DNA of 64,000 nucleotides from JAYOEY01 sp038120295 (GTDB lineage Bacteria; Pseudomonadota; Alphaproteobacteria; MPNO01; UBA2964). Under the pieces are notes generated by a model. That model was not told the DNA's origin. It did not search any database and was given only the letters and a program-made list of their open reading frames with translations. Position numbers and translations under genes: made by a program. This document shows, piece by piece, positions 33,884 through 43,704 of this stretch. Location: assembly GCA_038120295.1 (NCBI GenBank), contig JAYOLL010000006.1:1-64000 (forward strand), given 5' to 3'. Position 1 is the first letter of the stretch. Every line of letters starts with the position of its first letter.

Positions 33884-35538
33884 CAGTCGTCTCCCTCGAC
33901 GTAACCCTGGCGCCGGTCGTAGTCCCTCGCCGCCGGTTCGCGCTTCGCCGGATCGCCGTACCCGCCTCCGCCGGCGGCTTCCATCAGCATGGTCTCCCCG
34001 GCTGCCATCTCGACGCTGGTCGTGATCGGCATCTCGCGTTCGTTTTCGGTCCGCGGATTGACCACGAAGCGGCTGGGGCTGCCCGACTGGCCGCCGGCAA
34101 CGCCGCGCGGCGGGCGTTTGGCCCGATCGCCCCGGAAGATAACCAACCCTGGCTCCAGGAGCTCATACTCGCGCCGTATGGCCAGCCCGCCTCGATGTTC
34201 GCCGTCGCCGCCCGAGCCAGGCACCATCTCGAACTTCGTCACCCGGCAGGGAAACTCGGTTTCGACGATCTCGATCGGCGTGACGTAGATGTTCGACAGA
34301 TGCACGGTCGTGCCCGACGCTCCGTCGGAACTCGCCGAACCGCCATAGGCCGAACCGAAAATCTCATACTGGTTGCCGCGCGGCTTTCGTTTCTCGCCTC
34401 GCCAGTCGACAGTCAGCCCCCCTCCCGAACCGCCGCTATAGGCAGCTGCGCGATCGGGCACAAACGGGCCGAACGCTTCCAGCAGCATGTCGATCACTGT
34501 CATGCAGGTCTTCATGTAGGAACTGCAGGGCGCAGGCGGAATCGGATCCAGCACGGTTCCCTGTTTCAGGCGGATATCGACCGCATCCCGCACCGCATCG
34601 CTATAGCGCAGATTCGGATCGATCATGCCGATCAGCACCTGGAAACAGCAGGCCTCGACCAGCGCCCGGCGGATATTGACGGGGCCCTGCCCCTGCGGAT
34701 CGCTCTCGGTGAAATCGAACGTCACCGCGCCGTCCCTGACCGTCGCCTTCACATGCATGCGGATCGATTTGTTGAAATCGATCCCGTCGCTGTCGAGCCA
34801 GGATTCGGCCTCGCGCTCCCCATCCGGCAGGTTCGCCAGTGCGGCGCGGAACTCCACGCCTGCCGCGTCGATCATCGCATCCAGCGCGTCCAGCACGGTC
34901 GATGTGCCGTACTCATCGCAGACCTGACGCATCCGGTCGCGCCCGATGAAGCAGCCGGCCACCTGTCCGCGCAGATCGCCGAGCGTAAGCGCCGGCTGGC
35001 GGCTGTTGGCGGCGATCAGCCGTTCGGCATCCCTGTTGTAAACGCCCGCGCGCCACAGATGGGTCGGCGGAAAGACGATGCCTTCCTGGAAAATCTCGCG
35101 CGCCTGCCCCCAGGTCGAGCCCGGCATTGTGCCGCCGATATCGGCCTTGTGCGCAATCGAACCGGCGAATCCGATAAGAGTACCCGCGCTGAAAATCGGC
35201 ACGATGACGCCCATGTCAGGCACATGCGGCATCGACCCGTCATAGGGATGGTTGGAAAAGAACACGTCGCCGTCGCGTATCCCGTCTCGCCCGTGCAGTT
35301 CGAAGATACGGGCGACGAAATAGCGATAGGCGGTCGCGTGGAAAAACATCGGCGGCGCGACCAGAAGGCGACCGTCCGGGTCGAGGATGACACAGGAAAA
35401 ATCCCGCGATTCCCGGACGATGGTCGAATAGCCGGAGCGAAAGAAATGATGGTGCATCTCGTCCATCAGGCTGCCGATCCGGTTGCGCAGGATCTGCACA
35501 GTCACCGGATCGACGGTGCGTTCGCGAACCCCGTCCAT
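33883..35538 (-). CDS. hydantoinase/oxoprolinase family protein, HyuB type
   Basis: The 551-residue protein is the B subunit of the HyuA/HyuB-type ATP-dependent amidohydrolases or carboxylases (5-oxoprolinase, N-methylhydantoinase, acetone carboxylase relatives). The N-terminal VTVQILRNRIGSLMDEMHHH and the central glycine-rich RGDRAKRPPRGVAGG (near residues 460-475) are family features. It overlaps HyuA and the thioesterase gene as TGATG, so A and B are produced together. The substrate could be a hydantoin, oxoproline or a related cyclic amide. Confidence 0.9.
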   Translation of the reverse strand: MDGVRERTVDPVTVQILRNRIGSLMDEMHHHFFRSGYSTIVRESRDFSCVILDPDGRLLVAPPMFFHATAYRYFVARIFELHGRDGIRDGDVFFSNHPYDGSMPHVPDMGVIVPIFSAGTLIGFAGSIAHKADIGGTMPGSTWGQAREIFQEGIVFPPTHLWRAGVYNRDAERLIAANSRQPALTLGDLRGQVAGCFIGRDRMRQVCDEYGTSTVLDALDAMIDAAGVEFRAALANLPDGEREAESWLDSDGIDFNKSIRMHVKATVRDGAVTFDFTESDPQGQGPVNIRRALVEACCFQVLIGMIDPNLRYSDAVRDAVDIRLKQGTVLDPIPPAPCSSYMKTCMTVIDMLLEAFGPFVPDRAAAYSGGSGGGLTVDWRGEKRKPRGNQYEIFGSAYGGSASSDGASGTTVHLSNIYVTPIEIVETEFPCRVTKFEMVPGSGGDGEHRGGLAIRREYELLEPGLVIFRGDRAKRPPRGVAGGQSGSPSRFVVNPRTENEREMPITTSVEMAAGETMLMEAAGGGGYGDPAKREPAARDYDRRQGYVEGDD

Positions 35539-37625
35539 CAGCCTTCCTCCCTTTCGAGCAGCAGATTGCCGGCCCCGTCACGCGCGACGGTCCAGCCGGA
35601 CGGAACGACAGTCGTCGAATCAAGCTGTTCGACGATCAGCGGTCCATTCAGCGACTCGCCGACCGGCAGATCCTCGCGCCGCCAGATTGCCGCTTCTGCC
35701 TCTTCGCCGCGAGAGGAGACAAGAATGCGCGTGCCGCAGGGTTTGCCGCCCGGGCCGCTTTCGCCAGCCGCAACTTCCAGCTTGGGCATTGGCACGACAG
35801 CGCGCAGCCGGTAGCTGACGATTTCGACATCGGCGCCGCGGGCGGCATGACCGTGGACTTCCTCGTGACGGATATGAAACCGTTCCTCTAGCGCCTCAAA
35901 TCCTTCTGCATCGAGCGGCAGATTCAGCCCTTCCAGCGGCACACGCAGCTCGTACCCCTGACCGGCATAACGCAGATCGATCTCTCGCAGGAACAGATGT
36001 TCCTCACCCGACAGCCCTTCGCTGGAAAATTCTTCCACGGCACGCGCTTCAAGCGTCCCATAGGCGTCTTCGACATGCGCCGGATCGATCCCGGCAAGGT
36101 CGCGCAGATCCGAGCGGACATAATCGTGCACCACGTCAGCGCACAGCAATCCGAAGGCGGAGAACGCGCCGGGATTGCCCGGCACCAGCACACTCGGAAT
36201 CCCGAGATCCTGCGCCACTGCCGCGGCATGGACCGGGCCCGCACCGCCGAACGGCACCAGCGTGAAACCGGCCAGGTCGACTCCCTTTTTCGCCGCCTGG
36301 ACGCGTATTTCGTCTGCCATGCGCGCATTGACGACACGCTGAATTCCGGAAGCCGCCGTGCGGAGATCGGCATTCATCGGTTCCGCGACCCGCGCGCGGA
36401 TCGCAGACTCGGACGCCACCAGGTCGAGGGACACGCGTCCGCCGAGAAAGAAATCGGGATTGAGCGCGCCGGCGACGAGGTCGGCATCGGTTACGGTGGG
36501 CAGATCGCCGCCCTTGCCGTAACAGGCAGGCCCCGGATCGGCGCCGGCGCTGTCGGGACCGACTTCGAGCAATCCCGCGGCATTGACCCGCGCTATACTG
36601 CCGCCACCGGCGGAAATCGTCGCGACATCGAGCGCAGGCACGGCGACAATTCGGCTGGCGATAATCGCCTCCGCATGCTCCAGCGGCGCACCGTCCTGGA
36701 TGAAGGCGATATCGCAGCTGGTGCCCCCCATATCCATGGTCACGATGTTGCGGATGCCCTGCTGGATGCCCAACAGATAAGCTGTCCCCTGTACCCCCGC
36801 GGCAGGGCCGGACAGCAGAGTGTGGACGGTCTGGCTTTCGGCGTTGGCGGACAGTGGCATCACGCCGCCATTCGACTGCATCAGAAAACGTCGCCTTGTC
36901 GTCGCGCCGCGTGCGTCGAGACCGGCGGCAAGGTCGGCGATATAGCGCGCCAGCACGCCGACCAGATAGGCGTTCACCAGCGTCGTTGAATAGCGGGGCC
37001 ATTCGCGGATACGCGGAAGAACCTCGGAAGACAGGGACACGAAGCTATCGGGCGCGACGTCGCGGATGATCTCCGCGGTACGACGCTCATGAGCGTCGTT
37101 CATGAAGGCGAACAGATAACAGGCGGCGAACGAGGAAATGCCTTTCGCCGCAAGTTCCGTCGCCGCCCGTGCGACTGCGTCCTCGTCGAGCGGCGCAAGC
37201 TCGTTTCCGAGATAATCGATCCGCCCGCCGATCCCGCGGGTCGTCTCGGGCGGCGCGATATGGGCAGGCTTGGCGAACAGGTGATCGAAAGGATTGCCTT
37301 CGTCGCGTGCCTGCGTCTGAACCTCCGTTATCGCGCCGTACCCGTCATTGATCAGGAGGCCGACCGGGTTCCCCTTGCTTTCCAGCAACGCGTTGGTGGT
37401 AACCGTCGTGCCGTGGGCGAAGAAGCCGATCTCCTCCGGCGGCACACCGGACGCGATCAGCCGGTCGATCCCTTCCAGAACGCCAAGTGCCGGATTGGCA
37501 GGCGTGGACGGGAGTTTCTCTATGCGGATATCGCCGGTTTCCAGATCGTTCAGAACCAGGTCAGTGTGCGTACCGCCGACATCCACCCCCACGCGGAACC
37601 GGGGCGTCGAACTGCCATCGCTCAT
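35538..37625 (-). CDS. hydantoinase/oxoprolinase family protein, HyuA type
   Basis: The 695-residue A subunit holds the ATPase part: RVGVDVGGTHTDLVL (near residues 10-24) and MDMGGTSCDIAFI (near 298-310), both typical actin-like phosphate loops. The enzyme with HyuB should cleave a cyclic amide at the expense of ATP. The next gene downstream is HyuB, with a one-base overlap (TGATG). The TRAP permease upstream ends 3 bases before the HyuA start, so importer and hydrolase form one operon. Confidence 0.93.
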   Translation of the reverse strand: MSDGSSTPRFRVGVDVGGTHTDLVLNDLETGDIRIEKLPSTPANPALGVLEGIDRLIASGVPPEEIGFFAHGTTVTTNALLESKGNPVGLLINDGYGAITEVQTQARDEGNPFDHLFAKPAHIAPPETTRGIGGRIDYLGNELAPLDEDAVARAATELAAKGISSFAACYLFAFMNDAHERRTAEIIRDVAPDSFVSLSSEVLPRIREWPRYSTTLVNAYLVGVLARYIADLAAGLDARGATTRRRFLMQSNGGVMPLSANAESQTVHTLLSGPAAGVQGTAYLLGIQQGIRNIVTMDMGGTSCDIAFIQDGAPLEHAEAIIASRIVAVPALDVATISAGGGSIARVNAAGLLEVGPDSAGADPGPACYGKGGDLPTVTDADLVAGALNPDFFLGGRVSLDLVASESAIRARVAEPMNADLRTAASGIQRVVNARMADEIRVQAAKKGVDLAGFTLVPFGGAGPVHAAAVAQDLGIPSVLVPGNPGAFSAFGLLCADVVHDYVRSDLRDLAGIDPAHVEDAYGTLEARAVEEFSSEGLSGEEHLFLREIDLRYAGQGYELRVPLEGLNLPLDAEGFEALEERFHIRHEEVHGHAARGADVEIVSYRLRAVVPMPKLEVAAGESGPGGKPCGTRILVSSRGEEAEAAIWRREDLPVGESLNGPLIVEQLDSTTVVPSGWTVARDGAGNLLLEREEG

Positions 37626-37628
37626 TTC

Positions 37629-39518
37629 TTATCCCTTTTTGGCGCCAGCCTCGGGCTGAAGTTTGAGGCGAAGGAAAAAGACAGCAATCAGCCCGACAGC
37701 GGACGGGACAAGCGTCAACAGGTCGTCCTTGCCAATCCAGACGGTGGAGCTACCGATGACGATGGCAAAGATGAGCAGAGCCCAGCCGAACAATGTGCCG
37801 GATGCGCTTCGTCCCATGACCATGGACATCTGTCCGACCAGCAGGCCGGCGACGAAACAGGAAACGGCGACGAGTGTAATTTCAAGCGTCGTTCCCTGCC
37901 CCAGAAGCGCCGGGTTGAAGGCCCACAAAAACGGAAGAAGGAACGCTGCCACAGCAAGCTGCAGACCGACCAGACCGGTCTCCCACATATCGCTGTTCGC
38001 CATCTGCGCCGCCACCATTGACGCGATGGCGACAGGCGGCGTCAGCATAGACAATAGCCCGTAGTAGAAAATGAACATATGGGCCGACAGGTCCGGCACC
38101 TTCATCTCGATCAGCGCGGGCGCAATAATCGAGACCAGCACCACATAGACCGCCGCCGTCGGCATGCCCATCCCGAGCACGATACAGATGAAGGCCGTCA
38201 GGAACAGCATGACCAGAATGCCGGCGGACTGCCCGACCTCGGTCAGCACAAGCGAAAGCTGGAAGCCGAGACCGGTCGAGTTCATCAACCCGATAATCAC
38301 GCCGGCACCCGCGCCGATCATTACAAGCGGGATCAGATTCTCGCCGCCGCCGATGAAGAACCCGCGCCACTCCTCCCTGCTTGGAAGACGCCGGTTCCGG
38401 AAGATCATCAGGACAAGCAGAATACCGCAGGAATACATGCCGGCGAGCCCGGCCCGGTAGCCGAGCCCGATCAGGATGTAGATCAGGACACCCAGCGGTA
38501 CGAGATAGACCCAGCCACCTTTCAGCACTTCCATCGCGTTCGGCAGGTCAGCCTTCGGCAACCCCTTGATACCGAACCGGACGGCGACACCGTCGACCTG
38601 CATGAAGAGGACGAGGAAATACAGAATGGCCGGCAGGAGCGCCGCGAGCGCTACGTCGCCATAGGGGATCTCTAGAAACTCCGCAATGATGAACGCCGTG
38701 GCGCCCATCACCGGCGGGGCAATCTGACCGCCGTTGGACGCCACTGCCTCAATTGCGGCCGCATATTTAGGCTGGAAGCCCGTCCGCTTCATCATCGGGA
38801 TTGTCACCACACCGGTCGACATGATGTTGGCGACCGCCGAACCGGAGATCGAGCCAAACGCGGAGGATGCGACAACGGCGACCTTTGCAGGACCGCCGCG
38901 ACGATGCCCCATGACCGACAGCGCCATATCATTCATGAAGCTCATGGCGCCCGATACTTCCATCATCTTGCCGAAAATAATGAAAGCGAGAACCAGCTCG
39001 ACGACGATCCTGAGAACGATCCCAGGAACACCGTTGACGTCGGTATAGAGGTATACGAGCGTCTTTGTCGGCGGAAACACCTCCGCTTCCAGAACGCCCG
39101 GCAGGTTATCGCCGAGAAATCCGTATATCAGAATCACCCAGACGATGCCGGCGATGACTCCTCCGGCAGCCTTGCGGATACCTTCCATCATCAGAAGAAC
39201 GGCGATCGCTCCCGGCACCCACATCTCAGGCGGCCGCTCGGCAGCGCGGAGATACCATTCCTGGAGATTATAGGACGCCCAGATCCAGACAAGCGCGCCC
39301 GCCAAAGACAGCGCCAGTTCAAGCAGGCCGGCTTTTTCACCATAGGGATATTTCAGAAAGGCCGCGCCGAGCCCGAGACCCAGCATGAAGGTAATGGCCT
39401 GTTCGGAAACGAGACCGGCTTCGAAATAGTCGGGGACGGAGAAAATCCAGAGGATTCCCGTCAGCGGCATGGCCGCCAGAAAGGTGCACAGGACCAGATG
39501 ATTGATCCGGTCGATCAT
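37629..39518 (-). CDS. TRAP transporter permease, 4TM-12TM fusion
   Basis: The 629-residue protein has about 17 predicted membrane segments and is a fused DctQ-DctM type permease of the TAXI-TRAP class. The 12-TM half contains the DctM-like segment ASSAFGSISGSAVANI (near residues 210-225). It uses the sodium or proton gradient to import an organic anion bound by the periplasmic TAXI protein, which is encoded just upstream. Size and fusion are usual for TAXI systems. Confidence 0.92.
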   Translation of the reverse strand: MIDRINHLVLCTFLAAMPLTGILWIFSVPDYFEAGLVSEQAITFMLGLGLGAAFLKYPYGEKAGLLELALSLAGALVWIWASYNLQEWYLRAAERPPEMWVPGAIAVLLMMEGIRKAAGGVIAGIVWVILIYGFLGDNLPGVLEAEVFPPTKTLVYLYTDVNGVPGIVLRIVVELVLAFIIFGKMMEVSGAMSFMNDMALSVMGHRRGGPAKVAVVASSAFGSISGSAVANIMSTGVVTIPMMKRTGFQPKYAAAIEAVASNGGQIAPPVMGATAFIIAEFLEIPYGDVALAALLPAILYFLVLFMQVDGVAVRFGIKGLPKADLPNAMEVLKGGWVYLVPLGVLIYILIGLGYRAGLAGMYSCGILLVLMIFRNRRLPSREEWRGFFIGGGENLIPLVMIGAGAGVIIGLMNSTGLGFQLSLVLTEVGQSAGILVMLFLTAFICIVLGMGMPTAAVYVVLVSIIAPALIEMKVPDLSAHMFIFYYGLLSMLTPPVAIASMVAAQMANSDMWETGLVGLQLAVAAFLLPFLWAFNPALLGQGTTLEITLVAVSCFVAGLLVGQMSMVMGRSASGTLFGWALLIFAIVIGSSTVWIGKDDLLTLVPSAVGLIAVFFLRLKLQPEAGAKKG

Positions 39519-39553
39519 TTCCGGTCCTGTGCGTTACGCGTGACAGATAATAC

Positions 39554-40567
39554 TTACTTCGCTGCTGCCAGAGCCGCTGCCTGCTGCTTCTCGTGGGCCG
39601 CGCTCCACAGCTTGACCTCTTTCAGGTACTTAACGACGCCCGCGTGATAGGGGTGCGGGTTGGTCGGCGGGCAGATCTGATCCTGCGGCACGCCACGCAG
39701 CGGACCATAGGATTTCTGCAGGCTCTTCCAGTTGGTGTGCAGCGTCTTGATGATCATGTAAGCGTCATCGGCATTCACCGCCTTGCCGGCATTGAGATAC
39801 GCATCGAACGCGGCGATCCGGGTCGGTTCGGTAAGGAACGGCCTCGTCTTGCCGGGCTTCTGCGTGACGCCGCGCGAACCGGGAACTTCACGGTCCAGGA
39901 AAGAGTCCGAACCGCCGGCGCCAAGCGGCAGAATGCGGATGCCGCCGGGAACGCTGGCATGCGCCTTGCGGACCGCCGGCATACCGAGCGCCACGGCCGA
40001 AGCGTCGGCGCGGCCTTCGACCACCTTGTTGATGTTATCGACAATACCGCCGGATTTGACTGCGGTAATGTCATTGAGCCCCACACCGCCGGAATGCAGG
40101 TAGGCAATATTGAGATTCGTCAGGTTGACGATCGGACCGGTCGTCGTAACGACCTTCTTGCCTTTCAGGTCGCTGACTTTCGTAATGCCGGAGTCCGCCT
40201 TCACCATCATACCGTAGGGGATGACCCAGACGCGGGCGATGGCGCGAATATTCTTGAGTTTCTTTTTGAACGGCGCTGTTCCGCGGGCCGCCGCACCCGA
40301 GTCCATCGAGTTATTCAGCCCCATGGTGATCTCGCCGGCATTCACAACCGACATATAGACGGTCGAACCTGCATGCGGCTGGGCGGTCGAACGAATCTTG
40401 AGCTTCTGCTGGAATTCCTTGGCAAAACCGCTGGCCAGCAGGAAAAACACCGAACCCTGCCGGTTCGAGCCGATGGTAATGCGTTTGAGCTTCGCCTCGG
40501 CCGCAGTCGTCACGGCCATCGCGATGGCTGCAACGCCGAAGGCAAGAGCCTTGGTTGTTCGTTTCAT
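39554..40567 (-). CDS. TAXI-type TRAP solute-binding protein
   Basis: The 337-residue precursor has a Sec signal peptide (about residues 1-25, cleavage near AEAKLK). The TAXI family signature ITIGSNRQGSVFFLLASGFA follows, along with a GLNNSMD-type segment. It binds a carboxylate or amide in the periplasm and hands it to the fused permease. It probably opens the TRAP-HyuAB-thioesterase-LOG operon, with a ribosome-binding site (AAGGGAG) before the ATG at 40567. The ligand is not known; the operon suggests a hydantoin- or lactam-like compound. Confidence 0.92.
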   Translation of the reverse strand: MKRTTKALAFGVAAIAMAVTTAAEAKLKRITIGSNRQGSVFFLLASGFAKEFQQKLKIRSTAQPHAGSTVYMSVVNAGEITMGLNNSMDSGAAARGTAPFKKKLKNIRAIARVWVIPYGMMVKADSGITKVSDLKGKKVVTTTGPIVNLTNLNIAYLHSGGVGLNDITAVKSGGIVDNINKVVEGRADASAVALGMPAVRKAHASVPGGIRILPLGAGGSDSFLDREVPGSRGVTQKPGKTRPFLTEPTRIAAFDAYLNAGKAVNADDAYMIIKTLHTNWKSLQKSYGPLRGVPQDQICPPTNPHPYHAGVVKYLKEVKLWSAAHEKQQAAALAAAK

Positions 40568-40676
40568 ATGAAATCTCCCTTGTTGAAATCTATCGTTTCA
40601 GTTTGTGCCATTTCACCCAGAGCGCACCCGGTCTGTCAACCGATTGTAAGGCAGTCAGTCGTCGCGCGGGCTTTTT

Positions 40677-41822
40677 TCAGGCGTCGCCCCAGACCTCGTC
40701 AGCGACTTCCATGATCAGCTCCAGCTTGCGTTTCTGATCATCAAAGCTGATTGGGTTTCCGCGCGCTGCGCTGGCGAAGCCGCATTGCGGGCTAAGGCAC
40801 AGATTGTCGAGTTTCACGTATTTCGTCGCTTCCTCAATCCGCCGCAGGATGACATCCTTCGGGTCGTTTTCTGGAGTCTTGGTGGTGACGAGACCGAGCA
40901 CGATCACGCTGTCATCCCTGACAAAGCGCAGTGGCGTAAAATCGCCCGCGCGTTCGCTGTCGTACTCCATGAAAAATGCATCGACATCGAACTCGTTGAA
41001 CAGAGTCTCGGCGATAAAATCGTAACTGCCTTCGGCCAGCCAGGCGCCAGCGCTATTACCACGGCACATATGCATGCTGACGCATACGTTATCCGGCCGG
41101 TCGCGCGTCGCATCGCTGACCAGACGCCCCTGAAGCTTGATCTGGTCTTCCGGCTCCAGCCCCTTGCGGCGCGACGCTTCCTGGAATTTGGGATCGCACA
41201 GCAGCGCTGCATCGGTATTGTCGATCTGGATATATGTCGCCCCAGCATCGGCGAGGTCGGCGATCTCATCCCTATAGGCCTGCGTCAGGTCGTTAAAATA
41301 GTCTTCGAGGTCCGGATAAACTTCGGGATTGACGGCCTCACGCCCGCCGCGGACGAACATCAATGTCGGCGACGGCATGGTGGCCTTGACCACACGATCC
41401 GTGAGCGCGCTGGTGAAGAGATAGTCCTGAAGCACGATACCGCCTTCCCGGCGGCCGACCTTGCCATCGGCATGAGCGATCGGCGGCTGAAACCCCGAGA
41501 CGAAGGTCGCGCCATAACTGCCATCCTGCTTGCGAAGATTGATACCCTCAAAATTCCCGATGGCATCATAGGCCCACGAGCCGCGCCGAAATTCGCCGTC
41601 CGTGACGACCTTGAGACCCAAATCTTCCTGAAAGGAAACGATTTCGCGGATGCACTCGTCTTCGATGGCCTTCAGTTCTTCCATCGTGATCGCGCCGGCA
41701 CCCTGATCGTCGGCAGTAGAGTCGAGCTCCAGGCCGGCGCGGCGGCGCGCTTCCTTCAGTCTCTCCGGGCGCAGGTAGCTCCCAACGATATCGGCCCTGA
41801 AGGGCGGCTTACGGTCGGCCAT
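40677..41822 (-). CDS. MetE C-terminal-domain protein (cobalamin-independent methionine synthase-like)
   Basis: The 381-residue protein is a single zinc methyltransferase barrel with no MetE N-terminal folate half. The zinc ligands are visible: HMC (SMHMCRGN, near residue 248), Glu in FFMEYDSERAG, and Cys in SPQCGFASAARG near residue 354. The start at 41822 (GGGAG upstream) is preferred over 41888. Related core-MetE proteins transfer methyl groups between thiols or corrinoids. It lies 110 bases upstream of the TAXI gene and is divergent from the dienelactone hydrolase, so it is probably its own unit. Confidence 0.88.
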   Translation of the reverse strand: MADRKPPFRADIVGSYLRPERLKEARRRAGLELDSTADDQGAGAITMEELKAIEDECIREIVSFQEDLGLKVVTDGEFRRGSWAYDAIGNFEGINLRKQDGSYGATFVSGFQPPIAHADGKVGRREGGIVLQDYLFTSALTDRVVKATMPSPTLMFVRGGREAVNPEVYPDLEDYFNDLTQAYRDEIADLADAGATYIQIDNTDAALLCDPKFQEASRRKGLEPEDQIKLQGRLVSDATRDRPDNVCVSMHMCRGNSAGAWLAEGSYDFIAETLFNEFDVDAFFMEYDSERAGDFTPLRFVRDDSVIVLGLVTTKTPENDPKDVILRRIEEATKYVKLDNLCLSPQCGFASAARGNPISFDDQKRKLELIMEVADEVWGDA

Positions 41823-41962
41823 AAAAAATTCTCCCTGATCAAACGATAATACGCCCTGCGGGATAGGCGGCAGCACTTGCCCCGTCAAGGGCGGCGGGGC
41901 GATATTGCCTCGAATGACACTCCATGCGATGTGTCTTGGAAACGAATCTGGGGAGGACTCCC

Positions 41963-42637
41963 ATGGCGGAACGCGTAACGGTCACCGCAGCCGATGGTCA
42001 CTCGTTCGATGCCTGGCGCGCAGCGCCGGAGAGCGAGACGCTTGGCGGTGTAGTCGTGCTGCATGCCGTCTTCGGCCTTACATCGCATATGGGCGATGTC
42101 TGCGACTCCTGTGCGGATGAAGGTTTCGCGGCAATCGCCCCTTCGCTGTTCGACAGGGACAAACCGGGCCTCGTCCATCCCTACAGCCACGACGGAGTCG
42201 AAGCCGGGAGCAGGAATTACGCGGCGATCGCCGACGATCGGATTCTCGCCGATATCGAAGCCTCCCGCGTTGCACTCGCCGGGTTCGGAAAAGTTGCAAT
42301 ATCGGGTTTCTGCACCGGCGGCAGCTGGGCATGGACGGCTGGCGACAGACTCGCCTTCGATGCACAGGTCAATTTCTACGGCAGCCATGTCGTACAGCGT
42401 CTCGACCAGCACCCCGGATGCCCGACCATCATGCATTATGGCGATGACGATTTTGTCGTTCCCATGGCGGACATAGAAAAAATCCAGGCCGCGAACCCGG
42501 AAGTAACCATCTTCGTATATCCCGGCGCCGGCCACGCTTTCTTCAACCCGGAACAGGTCGACAATTACCATTCGGAAGCCACCTCACTGGCCTGGCGGCG
42601 GTCGCTCGATTTTTTGCGCGAACAGTTCGGCAAATGA
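41963..42637 (+). CDS. dienelactone hydrolase family protein
   Basis: The 224-residue protein has the DLH triad: Cys nucleophile in SGFCTGGSW (near residues 115-123), Asp near 159-162 (GDDDFV) and His in GAGHAFF (near 190). DLH converts dienelactone to maleylacetate in (chloro)catechol and hydroxyquinol pathways. The next gene, a maleylacetate reductase, overlaps it as ATGA, which makes the role in a ring-cleavage lower pathway likely. GGGAGGACT precedes the ATG at 41963. Confidence 0.92.
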   Translation: MAERVTVTAADGHSFDAWRAAPESETLGGVVVLHAVFGLTSHMGDVCDSCADEGFAAIAPSLFDRDKPGLVHPYSHDGVEAGSRNYAAIADDRILADIEASRVALAGFGKVAISGFCTGGSWAWTAGDRLAFDAQVNFYGSHVVQRLDQHPGCPTIMHYGDDDFVVPMADIEKIQAANPEVTIFVYPGAGHAFFNPEQVDNYHSEATSLAWRRSLDFLREQFGK

Positions 42638-43692
42638 GCGTAGGCAGTTTCACCTATCAGGGATTTGCGGCGCGGATACTGTTCGGGCGCGGCACAGTTC
42701 ATGAGCTGCGCGAGGAACTCGATCACGTCGCGGCCGAGCGCGCCCTGATCCTGACATCTCCCCGAGGCAGAGCTCTGGCAGAAGAATTGTGCGCTGAAAT
42801 CGGCGGAAACCGGGCTACCGTATCCGACGCCTCCGAACCCAACATGCCGGAATCGGCTTACGCCAGGCTGAAACAGGCGGTCGACGACGCCGGCGCCGAT
42901 TGCGTGATCGCGCTTGGCGGCGGTTCGCCCATCGGGCTCGGCAAGGCCTGGGCGGCGGAAGCGGAAAAGAAGCTGATTTCGGTCGTCACTACCTATTCCG
43001 GGTCGGAAATGGCCAATAACTGGTATGTCGGCGGCGGCGAGACGCGACGCGGCGGCAGCTCCGACGGCGCCCTTCCCGTTACGGTGATCTACGACCCGGA
43101 TCTGACGCTTGACCTGCCGCCTGCCGTATCTGCGGCAAGCGGCATGAATGCAATGGCGCACGCGACGGAATCGCTCTACGGGCCTGATACAAACCCGGTT
43201 ATTCAGCGCATGTCGGAAGACGCAATCCGCCGACTGGCGGAGAACCTGCCCAAGATCGCCGACGACCCGTCCGATATCGATGCGCGCACCGAAGTCCTCT
43301 ACGCAGCCTGGGTAGCGGCCGCGTTCAGGGCGACATCGGGGCTGGAGCATATTCTGGCCCAGCGCGTGCGCAGCAAGTTCTGGCTCGATCATTCGCGCTG
43401 CCACGCCATCGCCGTCCCCTACGCCATCGCATACAACCGCGACGCTGCGCCGGATGCGATGCGGGCCATTGAGCACGCAATGGGCACGAAGGATGCCGGG
43501 CGCGGTCTCTACGATTTGCTGGTCAGGCTCGGTCTGGAAACGGGATTCGGTGCGGTCGGCATGCCGGAAGACGGTATCGAGGCAGCGGCTGAAACCATTT
43601 CAGGCATGGTGTTTCCGAATCCCCGCCCCACCCCCTACGCAGACATTCGCGAACTGGTCTCAGCAGCGCACGCAGGCAAGCCTCCAGCCTAA
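42634..43692 (+). CDS. maleylacetate reductase / iron-containing alcohol dehydrogenase
   Basis: The 352-residue enzyme has the nucleotide-binding GGGSPIGLGKA (near residues 93-103). It keeps the His-rich region ASGMNAMAHATESLY and HSRCHAIAVPYA, which in maleylacetate reductases replaces the iron ligands of other type III alcohol dehydrogenases. It reduces maleylacetate to 3-oxoadipate with NAD(P)H. It directly follows the DLH gene (ATGA overlap), the classic order in aromatic lower pathways. The upstream ring-cleaving dioxygenase is not found in this window. Confidence 0.92.
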   Translation: MSVGSFTYQGFAARILFGRGTVHELREELDHVAAERALILTSPRGRALAEELCAEIGGNRATVSDASEPNMPESAYARLKQAVDDAGADCVIALGGGSPIGLGKAWAAEAEKKLISVVTTYSGSEMANNWYVGGGETRRGGSSDGALPVTVIYDPDLTLDLPPAVSAASGMNAMAHATESLYGPDTNPVIQRMSEDAIRRLAENLPKIADDPSDIDARTEVLYAAWVAAAFRATSGLEHILAQRVRSKFWLDHSRCHAIAVPYAIAYNRDAAPDAMRAIEHAMGTKDAGRGLYDLLVRLGLETGFGAVGMPEDGIEAAAETISGMVFPNPRPTPYADIRELVSAAHAGKPPA

Positions 43693-43704
43693 AGGGAGAA
43701 GGCG

